This document shows, in pieces, positions 45,857 through 54,736 of a DNA stretch of 64,000 bases. The stretch is from positions 868,001 to 932,000 of the forward strand of contig NZ_CP124616.1 in NCBI RefSeq assembly GCF_029958925.1, written 5' to 3'. The notes beneath the pieces are model-generated. The model had not been told where the DNA came from, did no database searches, and was given only the letters and a program-made list of their open reading frames with translations. Position 1 is the stretch's first letter. Every line of letters begins with the position of its first letter. The DNA comes from Tropicibacter oceani. Its GTDB lineage: Bacteria; Pseudomonadota; Alphaproteobacteria; Rhodobacterales; Rhodobacteraceae. Both the position numbers and the translations under genes were made by a program.

Positions 45857-47082
45857 CCGCCCAGTCCCAGCGTTTCCAGATCGGTCTTCATCGTGATGTG
45901 CGCCCGCGCCTGATCCTGCACGTAGGGCAGATGCTCTTTTGCGGCCTTGGCCATTTCGGGCCATGCGCTGTTTGAAAGCCGTCCAAGCGCCTCTTGCAGG
46001 TGGTTCATGATTTCGACGCGTCCTGCCCCGTCGCGGGTCAGGATGTCAAAGGCGTCTTCCAGAAGGTCTTCGGCTGAGACCTCGGGCGCGACGATGCGAT
46101 CAAAGCGTGGGGCGTCCGTGGTCGGGGTCAGGCATCCGTGCAGCAGGTTCAGCTGACGGTGGATCACGTCGATCGCGGTGCCGGGGTCATTGACGCCGGG
46201 CGACAGGGCGCGGTTGGCGATCTCGGCCATGACGATCAGGCCAAAGCGCGCGTCCTGTTCCATTGACCGGGTCTTGCCGATGGTAAAGTGTTTCGCCACG
46301 GCCTTGGCGATCACGTCGTCCTGGATGTTCAGCAGGGCGATGTCGTCGCCTTCCACCACAAAGGCGCCGGGGGCGGCGGTGATCCAAAGGCGCGCGCCGG
46401 CCTTTGTCAGGGTGCTGTTCAGGCCCGGCATGTCGATGAATTGCACATAGCCCGCGCAGGGGGCTGTCACGGTCTTTACGCCCGGCGGCGGCGGTTCTGC
46501 ACGAGAGGCGGGAACAGCCCCCAGCGCCGGATAGGTGGCCAGCGCCTTCAGCGGCGGCTGGGCCACGGATTCGATCAGGGACAGGATGTGGTCCATGCTT
46601 CCCAGTTGCGACAGGTGTCCGATCCAGCGCAGGATGGCCAGGATGATCGCGGCGATCACAAAAATCGTCATGGCAAAGATCACCACCGCTGCCGCCGCGT
46701 CGTAAAAGTTTGCCCGGAACATGACGATGGCGGTCAGAGAAAACAGGAAGGCCCCGACAAAGGTGGCCAGAACGGTCTGCGTGGTGCCGTCCTGCATCAG
46801 GATGCGATAGGCGCGCGGCGTCGCCTGCGACGAGGCGCTTTGAAAGGCCTGCACCATGACCCCCAGCGAAAATGTGGTCACCGCCAGCATCGACGAGGCC
46901 AGGATCGTCAGCACCGGCAACACGGCGTCGCGCCCGAACCGGTCCTTGAGCGGGTCGGGGATCAGCGGATCGAACAGCGGCGCCACAAAGACCGAGGCCA
47001 GCGCCAGCATCGTCATCAGCACCGCCCGGGTTCCAAGACTGCGCGACAGGCGCAGCACCTGCATCAGTCCCTTCGAGATCAT
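45853..47082 (-). CDS. DUF2254 membrane protein
   Basis: A 409-residue inner-membrane protein with about four N-terminal helices (for example VLMTMLALASVFVAPLF and FAMTIFVIAAIILAIL) and a C-terminal soluble domain. The pattern matches the DUF2254 family (APCAGYVQFIDMPGL, ANRALSPGVNDPGTA). Function unknown; possibly a regulatory membrane protein. The ATG at 47082 overlaps the stop of the GGCT-like gene by 4 nt. The stop overlaps the gltX end by 4 nt, convergent. Confidence 0.85.
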   Translation of the reverse strand: MISKGLMQVLRLSRSLGTRAVLMTMLALASVFVAPLFDPLIPDPLKDRFGRDAVLPVLTILASSMLAVTTFSLGVMVQAFQSASSQATPRAYRILMQDGTTQTVLATFVGAFLFSLTAIVMFRANFYDAAAAVVIFAMTIFVIAAIILAILRWIGHLSQLGSMDHILSLIESVAQPPLKALATYPALGAVPASRAEPPPPGVKTVTAPCAGYVQFIDMPGLNSTLTKAGARLWITAAPGAFVVEGDDIALLNIQDDVIAKAVAKHFTIGKTRSMEQDARFGLIVMAEIANRALSPGVNDPGTAIDVIHRQLNLLHGCLTPTTDAPRFDRIVAPEVSAEDLLEDAFDILTRDGAGRVEIMNHLQEALGRLSNSAWPEMAKAAKEHLPYVQDQARAHITMKTDLETLGLGG

Positions 47083-47642
47083 GGAACCAGAACCTTGCAA
47101 CCCAGCGCATGCAGGGTGTCGTCGACAAAGGCGCGCTCGGCCGGGTCAAGGCGCTGCGCGCGCGGGTAGATCGGGTTGGCACGGTCGTTGAGCATCGGGG
47201 CCTCCCAGCCGTCGGTTGTGGCGACAAAGCGCAGCGCGCCGTCCTTGCCAAATTCACGAAGATAGCCCTGCAACACCACATCGACATAGGACAGAAGTAC
47301 CGGGTGATCGTCATCGGGAATATGCAGGCGATCGGGGTGGATGGCGTAGATGGCGATTTCCGACGCGGTGGCCGGATGCGCGACCGCGTGGGTGGCGGGC
47401 AGCCGGTCGTAGGCGTGTTCGCGCAGGTCCAGCGTGGCCCAGCCATCCTGCGGGACCGGGGCGATAAGCCCGTCGATTTCATGTCCGGGGGCGCGAATCG
47501 CGGTCAGATAGGCCAGTTTGCGGTCCGGCGTATAACGCCATGCCCGCCGCCAGCCCTGCGCCGTGGCGTGGTGGGTGGGGGCATACCCATGTGTCAGGCT
47601 GTTCACCAGAGACCCGTAACCAAAGAAATATATGTCCGACAT
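47079..47642 (-). CDS. Gamma-glutamylcyclotransferase-like protein
   Basis: A 187-residue AIG2/GGCT-fold protein with the N-terminal FFGYGSLVN signature that holds the 5-oxoproline-binding loop. It may cleave gamma-glutamyl compounds such as glutathione fragments, but the family is loosely defined. It overlaps the DUF2254 gene by ATGA. Its start codon lies within a 15-bp palindrome (47630-47644), and the Rrf2 gene is divergent. Confidence 0.85.
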   Translation of the reverse strand: MSDIYFFGYGSLVNSLTHGYAPTHHATAQGWRRAWRYTPDRKLAYLTAIRAPGHEIDGLIAPVPQDGWATLDLREHAYDRLPATHAVAHPATASEIAIYAIHPDRLHIPDDDHPVLLSYVDVVLQGYLREFGKDGALRFVATTDGWEAPMLNDRANPIYPRAQRLDPAERAFVDDTLHALGCKVLVP

Positions 47643-47676
47643 ATCTCATAAATGCCTGCTTGTTGATGTAAGTCAA
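47630..47676. promoter_or_regulatory. Palindrome and FNR-like box between GGCT-like and Rrf2 genes
   Basis: ATATGTC-C-GACATAT (47630-47644) is a perfect palindrome around one central base. TTGAT-GTAA-GTCAA (47663-47676) matches the FNR/FnrL consensus TTGAT-N4-ATCAA except at one base. The FNR box is 60 bp upstream of the Rrf2 start, so low oxygen may activate it. The palindrome could be the Rrf2 site. A hairpin (47699-47716) lies further downstream. Confidence 0.55.
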
Positions 47677-47736
47677 ACAACCTTGCGGGGGATCGTGTAA
47701 GCACGTTTCAGTGCTTGTTGACCGAAGGGCAATCCA

Positions 47737-48219
47737 ATGCGTGTTACGAAACGAACCAATATCGCCATGCGCGTGCTGATGTTCTGTGCGGCCAACACCG
47801 GACGGCTTGTCACCAAGTCCGAGATCGCCAAGGCCTGCAATGCCTCGGAAAACCATCTGGCGCAGATCATCAACCAGCTTGCGCAGCTCAAGTACCTGCA
47901 CACCCAGCGCGGCCGCAATGGCGGGCTGGAACTGGCGCGCCCGGCCAGCCAGATCAACATCGGCGACATCTTTCGCGCGCTCGAGGCGCCGGTGCCCTTG
48001 GCTGAATGCTTTGCCGATGTGGACAACACCTGCCCTCTGACCGAGGCCTGCCGCCTGCGCACCGCGCTGACCGACGCGGCCAATGCCTTTTACGCCACGC
48101 TGGACCCGATCACGTTGGACGCGCTTGTCTGTGACAACGCGCCGCTGATGGATATCCTGCAACCGGCGGGGGCCTGCCGCGGTGCAAAACGCGCGCATGA
48201 TCTTGCCACGGTCGAATAG
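47737..48219 (+). CDS. Rrf2-family Fe-S regulator (NsrR-like)
   Basis: A 160-residue regulator with a winged helix (LVTKSEIAKACNASENHLAQI) and three Cys at 91, 99 and 105 (ECFADVDNTC and EAC), which match the cluster-binding Cys pattern of NsrR/IscR-like proteins. NsrR senses nitric oxide through a [4Fe-4S] or [2Fe-2S] cluster; here the exact spacing is C-x7-C-x5-C. The ATG at 47737 is preceded by AAGGG. It sits ahead of the glycine riboswitch but is not obviously part of the gcv operon. Confidence 0.85.
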   Translation: MRVTKRTNIAMRVLMFCAANTGRLVTKSEIAKACNASENHLAQIINQLAQLKYLHTQRGRNGGLELARPASQINIGDIFRALEAPVPLAECFADVDNTCPLTEACRLRTALTDAANAFYATLDPITLDALVCDNAPLMDILQPAGACRGAKRAHDLATVE

Positions 48220-48243
48220 ATAATCTAACGTCCCCCACATCTT

Positions 48244-48475
48244 GACGGGAGAACCGGTTCGCCGGTGCCGAAGGAGCAACCGCCCCGGAAACTCTCAGGC
48301 CAAAGGACCGTCGGGACAGACTGGACACTCTGGAGAGTGGCGTTCACGCGCCCGCCGAAGGGATAACGATCTCAGGCCGCAGGACAGAGGGGGCATTGTT
48401 GGCACGGATGATCCGTGCCGGGATGCCCGACCCATGCCCCATGCATCGGACCGGGAACGTTGAACCGGGGGGCGC
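48244..48475 (+). promoter_or_regulatory. Tandem glycine riboswitch upstream of gcvT
   Basis: Aptamer 1 (48244-48312) is closed by GACGG and CCGTC and contains GCCGAAGGAGCAA and CTCTCAGGC. Aptamer 2 (48328-48389) is closed by CTCTG and CAGAG and contains GCCGAAGGGATAAC and TCTCAGGC. Both are consensus glycine aptamers. A linker of about 15 nt joins them. The downstream platform has a strong hairpin (48391-48428) and a GGGGGGC ribosome site for gcvT. Known glycine riboswitches turn gcv on at high glycine. Confidence 0.93.
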
Positions 48476-49600
48476 ATGGCCGAAGAAAACCTGAACAAGA
48501 CAGTGCTGCACGAGCTGCATCTGGAACTGGGCGCCAAGATGGTGCCCTTTGCCGGGTATGACATGCCGGTGCAGTATCCGATGGGCGTTCTCAAGGAGCA
48601 CCTGCACACCCGCGAAAAGGCCGGGTTGTTCGATGTCTCGCATATGGGGCAGGTGATTCTGCGCGGCGCGGATGTGGCGCAGGCCTTCGAGGTGATGGTG
48701 CCGGTCGATGTGATGGGCCTGGCCGAGGGGCGTCAGCGCTATGCCTTTTTCACCAATGACAGCGGCGGGATCGAGGACGACCTGATGATCGCCAATCGCG
48801 GCGACCACCTGTTCGTCGTGGTCAACGCCGCCTGCAAGGGGGCGGACGTGGCGCGGATGAAGGCCGCGCTGGAACCGCGCGGGATCACGGTCGAGCTGCT
48901 TGAAGATCGCGCCCTGCTGGCCCTTCAGGGGCCGGGCGCCGAGGCCGCGCTGGCGGCGCTGTGCCCGGCGGCGCGCGACATGACCTTCATGGACGTGGCG
49001 ACGCTGACAATCGCCGGGGCAGAGTGCTGGGTGTCGCGGTCTGGCTATACCGGCGAGGACGGCTACGAGATTTCCGTGCCCAATGGCGCGGCGGTCGATC
49101 TGGCGCGGGTGCTGCTGGAGGACGACAGCGTCGCGCCCATCGGACTTGGTGCGCGGGATTCGCTGCGGCTGGAAGCGGGGCTGTGCCTGTATGGCCATGA
49201 TATTTCGGACGAAACGACACCGGTCGAGGCGGGGCTGACCTGGGCCATCCAGAAGGTGCGCCGCGCGGGCGGTGCCCGCGAGGGCGGCTTTCCGGGCGCC
49301 GCGCGGATCCTTTCGGACCTGGCCCAGGGCGCAAGGGTCAAGCGCGTGGGCCTGGCCCCGGAAGGGCGCGCGCCGATGCGCGAAGGCGTCGAGATTTTTG
49401 ACAGCGCCGAGGGCGGCGTACCGGTGGGGCGCGTGACCTCGGGCGGGTTCGGCCCGACGGTCGGTGCACCGGTTGCCATGGGCTATGTCCCTGCGGCGCT
49501 GTCCGCGCCGGGAACGCAGCTGTGGGGCGAGGTGCGCGGCAAACGCATGCCGGTTCTGGTTGCCAAGCTGCCCTTTGTTCCCGCAGGCTTCAAAAGATAG
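48476..49600 (+). CDS. gcvT: Aminomethyltransferase (T-protein) of glycine cleavage
   Basis: A 374-residue folate-dependent T-protein. It transfers the methylene group from the aminomethyl-lipoyl H-protein to tetrahydrofolate and releases ammonia. It has the folate-binding N-terminus ([11 protein letters not shown]), HxxxDxSHMG-like [10 protein letters not shown] and ALQGPGAEA. The ATG at 48476 is preceded by GGGGGG. It is the first gene after the riboswitch. Confidence 0.95.
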   Translation: MAEENLNKTVLHELHLELGAKMVPFAGYDMPVQYPMGVLKEHLHTREKAGLFDVSHMGQVILRGADVAQAFEVMVPVDVMGLAEGRQRYAFFTNDSGGIEDDLMIANRGDHLFVVVNAACKGADVARMKAALEPRGITVELLEDRALLALQGPGAEAALAALCPAARDMTFMDVATLTIAGAECWVSRSGYTGEDGYEISVPNGAAVDLARVLLEDDSVAPIGLGARDSLRLEAGLCLYGHDISDETTPVEAGLTWAIQKVRRAGGAREGGFPGAARILSDLAQGARVKRVGLAPEGRAPMREGVEIFDSAEGGVPVGRVTSGGFGPTVGAPVAMGYVPAALSAPGTQLWGEVRGKRMPVLVAKLPFVPAGFKR

Positions 49601-49619
49601 ATCAACAGGAGAAATGAGC

Positions 49620-49982
49620 ATGAAATACACCGAAGAGCACGAGTGGCTTTTGGTCGAAGGCGACCTGGTTGTCGTCGGGATCACCGCCCATGCGGCCGAA
49701 CAGCTGGGCGATGTGGTATTCGTCGAATTGCCCGAGCCGGGCACCGAAGTGACCAAGGACGAAGAAGTCGTCGTGATTGAATCGGTCAAGGCCGCGTCGG
49801 ACATCCTCGCGCCGCTGGACGGCGAGATTGTCGAGGTTAACGAGGCCATCGTCGCGGACCCCGGCAAGGTGAACGAAGACCCCGAGGGCGACGCCTGGTT
49901 CTTCAAGATGAAGGTCGAGGACATGGGCGCGCTGGACGATCTCATGGATGAAGCCGCCTACAAGGATTTCATCGGCGCGTGA
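49620..49982 (+). CDS. gcvH: Glycine cleavage H-protein
   Basis: A 120-residue lipoyl carrier. The lipoylated Lys is in [10 protein letters not shown] (about residue 60). It shuttles the aminomethyl group between P and T proteins. The ATG at 49620 (MKYTEEHEW) is preferred over 49614, as AGGAG is properly spaced only for it. It sits 20 nt after gcvT. Confidence 0.95.
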   Translation: MKYTEEHEWLLVEGDLVVVGITAHAAEQLGDVVFVELPEPGTEVTKDEEVVVIESVKAASDILAPLDGEIVEVNEAIVADPGKVNEDPEGDAWFFKMKVEDMGALDDLMDEAAYKDFIGA

Positions 49983-49999
49983 GGTTTCGGCCTGGGCCT

Positions 50000-50046
50000 G
50001 GGGGCTCTGCCCCCCGGCTCTTCGAGCCTCCCCCCGGGATATTTTT
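50000..50046 (+). repeat. Double hairpin plus CCCCCGGGATATTTTT intergenic element (copy 2)
   Basis: GGGGGC-TCT-GCCCCC (50000-50014) and GGCTC-TTC-GAGCC (50016-50028) form two hairpins, followed by CCCCCGGGATATTTTT (50031-50046). The last block is nearly the same as at 28278-28292 on the minus strand. It could be a terminator that tunes gcvP relative to gcvTH, or an RNA stability signal. Confidence 0.65.
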
Positions 50047-50090
50047 CTGCACAAAGAAACAGCAGCCGTTTTGCGATGGAGTGATGCGCC

Positions 50091-52940
50091 GTGAGCTATG
50101 AACCGATTGACTATCTGCCTTATGATTTTGCCAACCGGCGGCATATCGGCCCTTCGCCCGAGGAAATGGCGGCGATGTTCGCGGAGTTGGGGGTGTCTGA
50201 CCTGAGCGAGCTGATCGATCAGACGGTGCCGGCCAACATTCGCCAGAAGGACGGGCTGGATTTCGGTAAACCGCTGTCCGAGCGTGAGTTGATCCACCGG
50301 ATGCGGGCGGTGGCCAGCAAGAACAAGGTTCTGACCAGCCTGATCGGGCAGGGGTACCACGGGACGGTGACGCCCCCGGCGATCCAGCGCAATATTCTTG
50401 AGAACCCGGCTTGGTACACGGCCTATACGCCCTACCAGCCGGAGATTTCGCAAGGCCGGCTTGAGGCGCTTTTGAATTTCCAGACGATGGTTTGCGATTT
50501 GACCGGGCTGGAGGTCGCCAATGCGTCACTGCTGGACGAGGCGACCGCCTGCGCCGAAGCGATGACCATGGCGCAGCGCGTGGCCGGCAGCAAGGCCAAG
50601 GCGTTCTTTGTCGACGAGAACTGCCATCCCCAGAACATCGCCGTGATGAAGACCCGGGCCGAGCCGCTGGGGATCGAGGTGATCGTGGGGGCTCCGGGGG
50701 ATCTGGAGGCGGACAAGGTCTTTGGCGCGATTTTCCAGTATCCCGGTACTTACGGGCATCTGCGCGATTTTACCGAAGAGATGGCGGCGCTGCATGACGC
50801 CAAGGCGATCGGGATCGTGACCGCCGATCCGATGGCGCTGTGCCTGCTGAAAGAGCCGGGCGCGATGGGGGCGGATATTGCCGTGGGTTCGACCCAGCGC
50901 TTTGGTGTGCCGGTGGGTTATGGCGGCCCGCACGCGGCCTATATGGCCTGCCGCGACGCCTATAAGCGGGCGATGCCGGGGCGGATCGTCGGCGTTTCGA
51001 TCGACAGCCATGGCAACCGCGCCTATCGGTTGTCGCTGCAAACCCGCGAACAGCATATCCGGCGCGAAAAGGCGACATCGAACGTCTGCACCGCGCAGGC
51101 TTTGCTTGCGGTCATGGCCGGGTTCTATGCGGTCTTTCACGGGCCAAAGGGGCTGCGCGCCATTGCCCAGCGGATCCACCGCAAGACCGTTCGCCTGGCC
51201 AAAGGGCTGGAGGCGGCAGGGTTCAAGGTGGAGCCCGAGGTCTATTTCGACACCATCACCGTTGACGTGGGGTTGCTGCAGCGCGGGGTCTTGCAGGCTG
51301 CCGTGCGCGAGGGGGTCAACCTGCGCCGCGTCGGGCGGACCAAGGTTGGCATCAGCCTGGATGAACGCACCCGTCCCGAAACGATCGAGGCGGTCTGGCG
51401 CGCCTTTGGCCTGCTGCGCAAGGACGAGGATTTCACCCCCGAATACCACCTGCCCGAGGGTCTGATCCGCGAGACGGAGTATCTTCAGCACGACGTGTTC
51501 CACATGAACCGGGCCGAGACCGAGATGATGCGCTATATGCGCCGCCTGGCGGACCGCGACCTGGCGCTGGACCGTGCGATGATCCCGCTGGGGTCCTGCA
51601 CGATGAAGCTGAATTCGGCCGCCGAGATGATGCCCGTCAGCTGGAGCGAGTTTTCCATGATCCACCCCTATGTGCCAAAGGATCAGGCGCGGGGCTATGC
51701 CGAGATGATTGGCGATCTGTCGTCAAAGCTGTGCGACATCACCGGCTATGACGCCTTTTCCATGCAGCCCAATTCGGGCGCGCAGGGGGAATATGCCGGA
51801 CTGCTGACGATCCGCGATTGGCAGGTGGCGCGCGGACAGGGGCATCGCAATGTCTGCCTGATCCCGGTCAACGCCCATGGCACCAACCCGGCGTCGGCGC
51901 AGATGGTCGGCTGGAAGGTGGTCGCGGTGAAATGCGACGAGCTGGGCTCTATCGACCTGGCCGATTTCCGCGCCAAGGCGGAAAAGTTCAGCGATGACCT
52001 GGCCGCCTGCATGATCACCTACCCCAGCACCCATGGCGTGTTCGAGGAGACGGTGAAAGAAGTCTGCGAGATCACCCATGAACACGGCGGGCAGGTGTAT
52101 ATCGACGGCGCCAACATGAACGCGATGGTCGGCCTGTCCCGGCCCGGCGATCTGGGCGGCGACGTCAGCCACCTTAACCTGCACAAGACGTTCTGCATTC
52201 CGCACGGCGGCGGCGGCCCCGGCATGGGCCCGATCGGCGTCAAGGCACACCTGGAGCCGCATCTGCCGGGCGATCCGCTGAACGCCAAATCCGCCGGGCC
52301 GGTTTCGGCGGCGGCCTTTGGGTCGCCCTCGTTGTTGCCGATTTCCTGGGCCTACATCCTGATGATGGGCGGCGAGGGGCTGACACAGGCGACGCGGGTG
52401 GCGATCCTGAACGCCAACTACATCGCCAAGCGGCTGGAGGGGGCCTATGACGTGCTGTACCGTGGCACCAAGGGCCGCGTGGCGCATGAATGCATTCTGG
52501 ACACCCGCCCCTTTGAGAAAAGCGCCGGGATCACCGTCGAGGATATCGCCAAGCGCCTGATGGACGCCGGGTTCCATGCCCCGACGATGAGCTGGCCGGT
52601 GGCGGGGACGCTGATGGTTGAACCCACCGAAAGCGAAACCAAGGCCGAGCTGGACCGCTTTTGCGACGCCATGCTGGCGATCCGCGAAGAAATCCGCGCG
52701 ATCGAAGACGGCAAGATGGACCCGCAGAACAACCCGCTCAAGAACGCGCCGCACACGATGGAGGATCTGGTGCGCGATTGGGATCGCCCCTATTCGCGCG
52801 AACAGGGCTGTTTCCCGCCGGGTGCGTTCCGGGTGGACAAGTACTGGCCGCCGGTCAACCGCGTCGACAACGTCTATGGCGACAGGCACCTGATCTGCAC
52901 CTGCCCGCCGATGTCGGACTATGCGGAGGCTGCGGAATAG
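50091..52940 (+). CDS. gcvP: Glycine dehydrogenase (P-protein)
   Basis: A 949-residue PLP-dependent decarboxylase, full length for a fused P-protein. It decarboxylates glycine and loads the H-protein. The PLP Lys is in [13 protein letters not shown]. Other signature blocks include NTIEPLGSC-like [12 protein letters not shown] and the Gly-rich loop [14 protein letters not shown] start at 50091, with GGAG upstream. It follows the hairpin element after gcvH. Confidence 0.94.
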   Translation: MSYEPIDYLPYDFANRRHIGPSPEEMAAMFAELGVSDLSELIDQTVPANIRQKDGLDFGKPLSERELIHRMRAVASKNKVLTSLIGQGYHGTVTPPAIQRNILENPAWYTAYTPYQPEISQGRLEALLNFQTMVCDLTGLEVANASLLDEATACAEAMTMAQRVAGSKAKAFFVDENCHPQNIAVMKTRAEPLGIEVIVGAPGDLEADKVFGAIFQYPGTYGHLRDFTEEMAALHDAKAIGIVTADPMALCLLKEPGAMGADIAVGSTQRFGVPVGYGGPHAAYMACRDAYKRAMPGRIVGVSIDSHGNRAYRLSLQTREQHIRREKATSNVCTAQALLAVMAGFYAVFHGPKGLRAIAQRIHRKTVRLAKGLEAAGFKVEPEVYFDTITVDVGLLQRGVLQAAVREGVNLRRVGRTKVGISLDERTRPETIEAVWRAFGLLRKDEDFTPEYHLPEGLIRETEYLQHDVFHMNRAETEMMRYMRRLADRDLALDRAMIPLGSCTMKLNSAAEMMPVSWSEFSMIHPYVPKDQARGYAEMIGDLSSKLCDITGYDAFSMQPNSGAQGEYAGLLTIRDWQVARGQGHRNVCLIPVNAHGTNPASAQMVGWKVVAVKCDELGSIDLADFRAKAEKFSDDLAACMITYPSTHGVFEETVKEVCEITHEHGGQVYIDGANMNAMVGLSRPGDLGGDVSHLNLHKTFCIPHGGGGPGMGPIGVKAHLEPHLPGDPLNAKSAGPVSAAAFGSPSLLPISWAYILMMGGEGLTQATRVAILNANYIAKRLEGAYDVLYRGTKGRVAHECILDTRPFEKSAGITVEDIAKRLMDAGFHAPTMSWPVAGTLMVEPTESETKAELDRFCDAMLAIREEIRAIEDGKMDPQNNPLKNAPHTMEDLVRDWDRPYSREQGCFPPGAFRVDKYWPPVNRVDNVYGDRHLICTCPPMSDYAEAAE

Positions 52941-53017
52941 GGCCAAGAATGGGTAAGCCGCTGGGCGAACACACAATCATTGGCAAAAAACCCTGTCATC
53001 AGCATTGCGCCCAAAAG

Positions 53018-53048
53018 CCGGCCCCGATTTGCATCAAAGCGGGGCCGG
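53018..53048. terminator. GC-rich hairpin downstream of gcvP
   Basis: CCGGCCCCG (53018-53026) pairs with CGGGGCCGG (53040-53048), with a 13-nt loop, 78 bp past the gcvP stop. There is no strong T-run, so it may be a weak or Rho-assisted terminator. The other sequence of this 153-bp gap shows nothing else that I can support. Confidence 0.5.
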
Positions 53049-53093
53049 TGGTTCTGATCCCGTGTTGCGAGCAAAAGATGGAGAGACGACGAG

Positions 53094-53651
53094 TTGCTAA
53101 CTAGGCGGGACGTCATTCTGGGGATCGGTCCAGCGCTTTGTTTGGCGACGCCAGTTACATCGCAGGAGGCAGCTCGTTTTCCGCCGATTCCCGCATGGCA
53201 ACCATCATTCGCGCCGCCGCTTGAAGATGTCATCGAACGTTTCAGGCACTATTCGAATGGCGAAAGCGACTTTGTGGTCTTTCGGCATTCAACCTGCTGT
53301 ATCGTGCCAAATGGGCTTTCAGCCGCAGAAGCCGAAAGTTCGGCTACAGAGATTCTCGAGAAAGTCATCAATTTCCATCCCGATTTCACTCTTTATGAAA
53401 TGGACGATGGGAATGTCCTCGTTGGCTATCGGCATCCTGCGTTCAACATTGTTTTGACCCAGTTCGCACAAGAGCACTGGCGCGAAATCGAGAACCGTCA
53501 TCTGGACGGCCTTGTCTCTCATGAAATTCTGATTACCCCCTTGGGGCAAAACGTTTTTGATGATCGTGGCAAGATGGCGTTGCTGGGACGAAGCTATCTG
53601 TTCATGGATGCACTTTCCCCCGTCGTGGACCGGATCGAACGGGCGCATTGA
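53094..53651 (+). CDS. Low-GC exported orphan protein, function unknown
   Basis: A 185-residue protein starting at TTG 53094, with GGAGAG some 12 bases upstream. The N-terminus LTRRDVILGIGPALCLATPV has a twin-Arg-like pair and a hydrophobic segment, so it may be a Tat or Sec substrate. The mature part has ETHS-like polar strands (HSTCCIVPN, FHPDFTLYEM). A hand count over 53221-53340 gives 58 GC of 120 (48%), well below the neighbours. I do not recognise the family. It may be a recent acquisition. Confidence 0.65.
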   Translation: MLTRRDVILGIGPALCLATPVTSQEAARFPPIPAWQPSFAPPLEDVIERFRHYSNGESDFVVFRHSTCCIVPNGLSAAEAESSATEILEKVINFHPDFTLYEMDDGNVLVGYRHPAFNIVLTQFAQEHWREIENRHLDGLVSHEILITPLGQNVFDDRGKMALLGRSYLFMDALSPVVDRIERAH

Positions 53652-53711
53652 AGCATAGCGGGCACAGCAACCTGCCAATGCCCGCAATGCGTTGCTGCGT
53701 AGCCGACGTCC

Positions 53712-54650
53712 TCAGGCGTCGGTGTCCACCGCCTCTTCGCCGGGGAACTTGTTCTTTTCCGGCGCTTCCGTTGCCTGCGGGGCAGGCGCGTCGATCAGGA
53801 AATCCAGGACATCGCGCACGCGGCCCCAGGTTTCCGCATTGCAGGCGGCCAGCAGATAGCCCTGGCGCACATCGCCGCGATAGTCCGACCCATCCAGCAT
53901 CGCGACATGGCCACCCGCCTGGCGAATGGTCACGACACCGGCGGGCTGATCCCAGGGCGTCAGCTTGGAAAACAGGACGAAATCCATTTGCCCCTGCGCG
54001 ACCATGCGCATTTCGTGGCAGGCGCAGCGCAGCATCCCGGCGCGGGCAAACCGCGGCATGACGCTGGCGAATTGCTGCTGTTTGTCCTTGGGGATCAGGT
54101 TCAGCGGCAAAAAGCCCTTGAGCTCTTCGACCGGGCCACCGGCCGATGTGCTCAGCGTCCGGCGCACGCGGCGCGGCAGGACCAATTCGGACGGGCCTTC
54201 GCTGTCGGCGATGATGAAATCGTTCAGGATCGGGTCATACAGCAGGCCAAAGACCGGCTGGCCAAAGCGCAGGATCGACACCATCACGCCAAAGACCGCA
54301 AGCCCATGCGCATAGTTCCAGGTGCCGTCGACGGGGTCGATGGTAAAGCACAGTTCGGCCCCGGCGATCTGGTCGATGATCTCGGGGTTCTCCGAGGCAT
54401 GTTCTTCGCCAACGATCAAAGCGTGCGGGAACATGATCTGAAGGCCGCGGGTGATCATTGCCTCGGCGGCCTTGTCGGCCTCGGTGACCAGATCCTGGGG
54501 GCCGGACTTGGTGTCGATCTGGTGGCTGGCCAGCATGCGGAACCGCGGCAGGATCTCGGCCTTGGCGGCGCGGCGGACGAGGGTGATCAACTGGGTGCGC
54601 TGAGCCTTGGTCAAAGGCGCGGTGATCGGCATTGGCAGAGAATCGGTCAT
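53712..54650 (-). CDS. Inositol-monophosphatase-family phosphatase
   Basis: A 312-residue metal-dependent phosphatase. Its ligand motifs are GEEHAS (Glu), IDPVDGTWNYAHG (Asp-x-Asp-Gly) and TPWDQPAG (Trp-Asp). The family dephosphorylates inositol phosphates, histidinol phosphate or 3'-phosphoadenosine; the exact substrate is not clear here. The ATG at 54650 starts the typical N-terminus; the longer frame to 54713 is not used. Confidence 0.88.
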   Translation of the reverse strand: MTDSLPMPITAPLTKAQRTQLITLVRRAAKAEILPRFRMLASHQIDTKSGPQDLVTEADKAAEAMITRGLQIMFPHALIVGEEHASENPEIIDQIAGAELCFTIDPVDGTWNYAHGLAVFGVMVSILRFGQPVFGLLYDPILNDFIIADSEGPSELVLPRRVRRTLSTSAGGPVEELKGFLPLNLIPKDKQQQFASVMPRFARAGMLRCACHEMRMVAQGQMDFVLFSKLTPWDQPAGVVTIRQAGGHVAMLDGSDYRGDVRQGYLLAACNAETWGRVRDVLDFLIDAPAPQATEAPEKNKFPGEEAVDTDA

Positions 54651-54736
54651 GGAAATCGTCCAGGTTGTGCTGCGGTTGCCTGATGGACTGCCAGTCCCGC
54701 ACCGGGTTTTCAAGGTGACACAGTCGCCCGTTTACC

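Noticed and set aside
53648-54061. Plus-strand frame after the low-GC gene
   Set aside because: It lies opposite the inositol-monophosphatase-family gene and its translation is Arg/Pro-rich with no domain.
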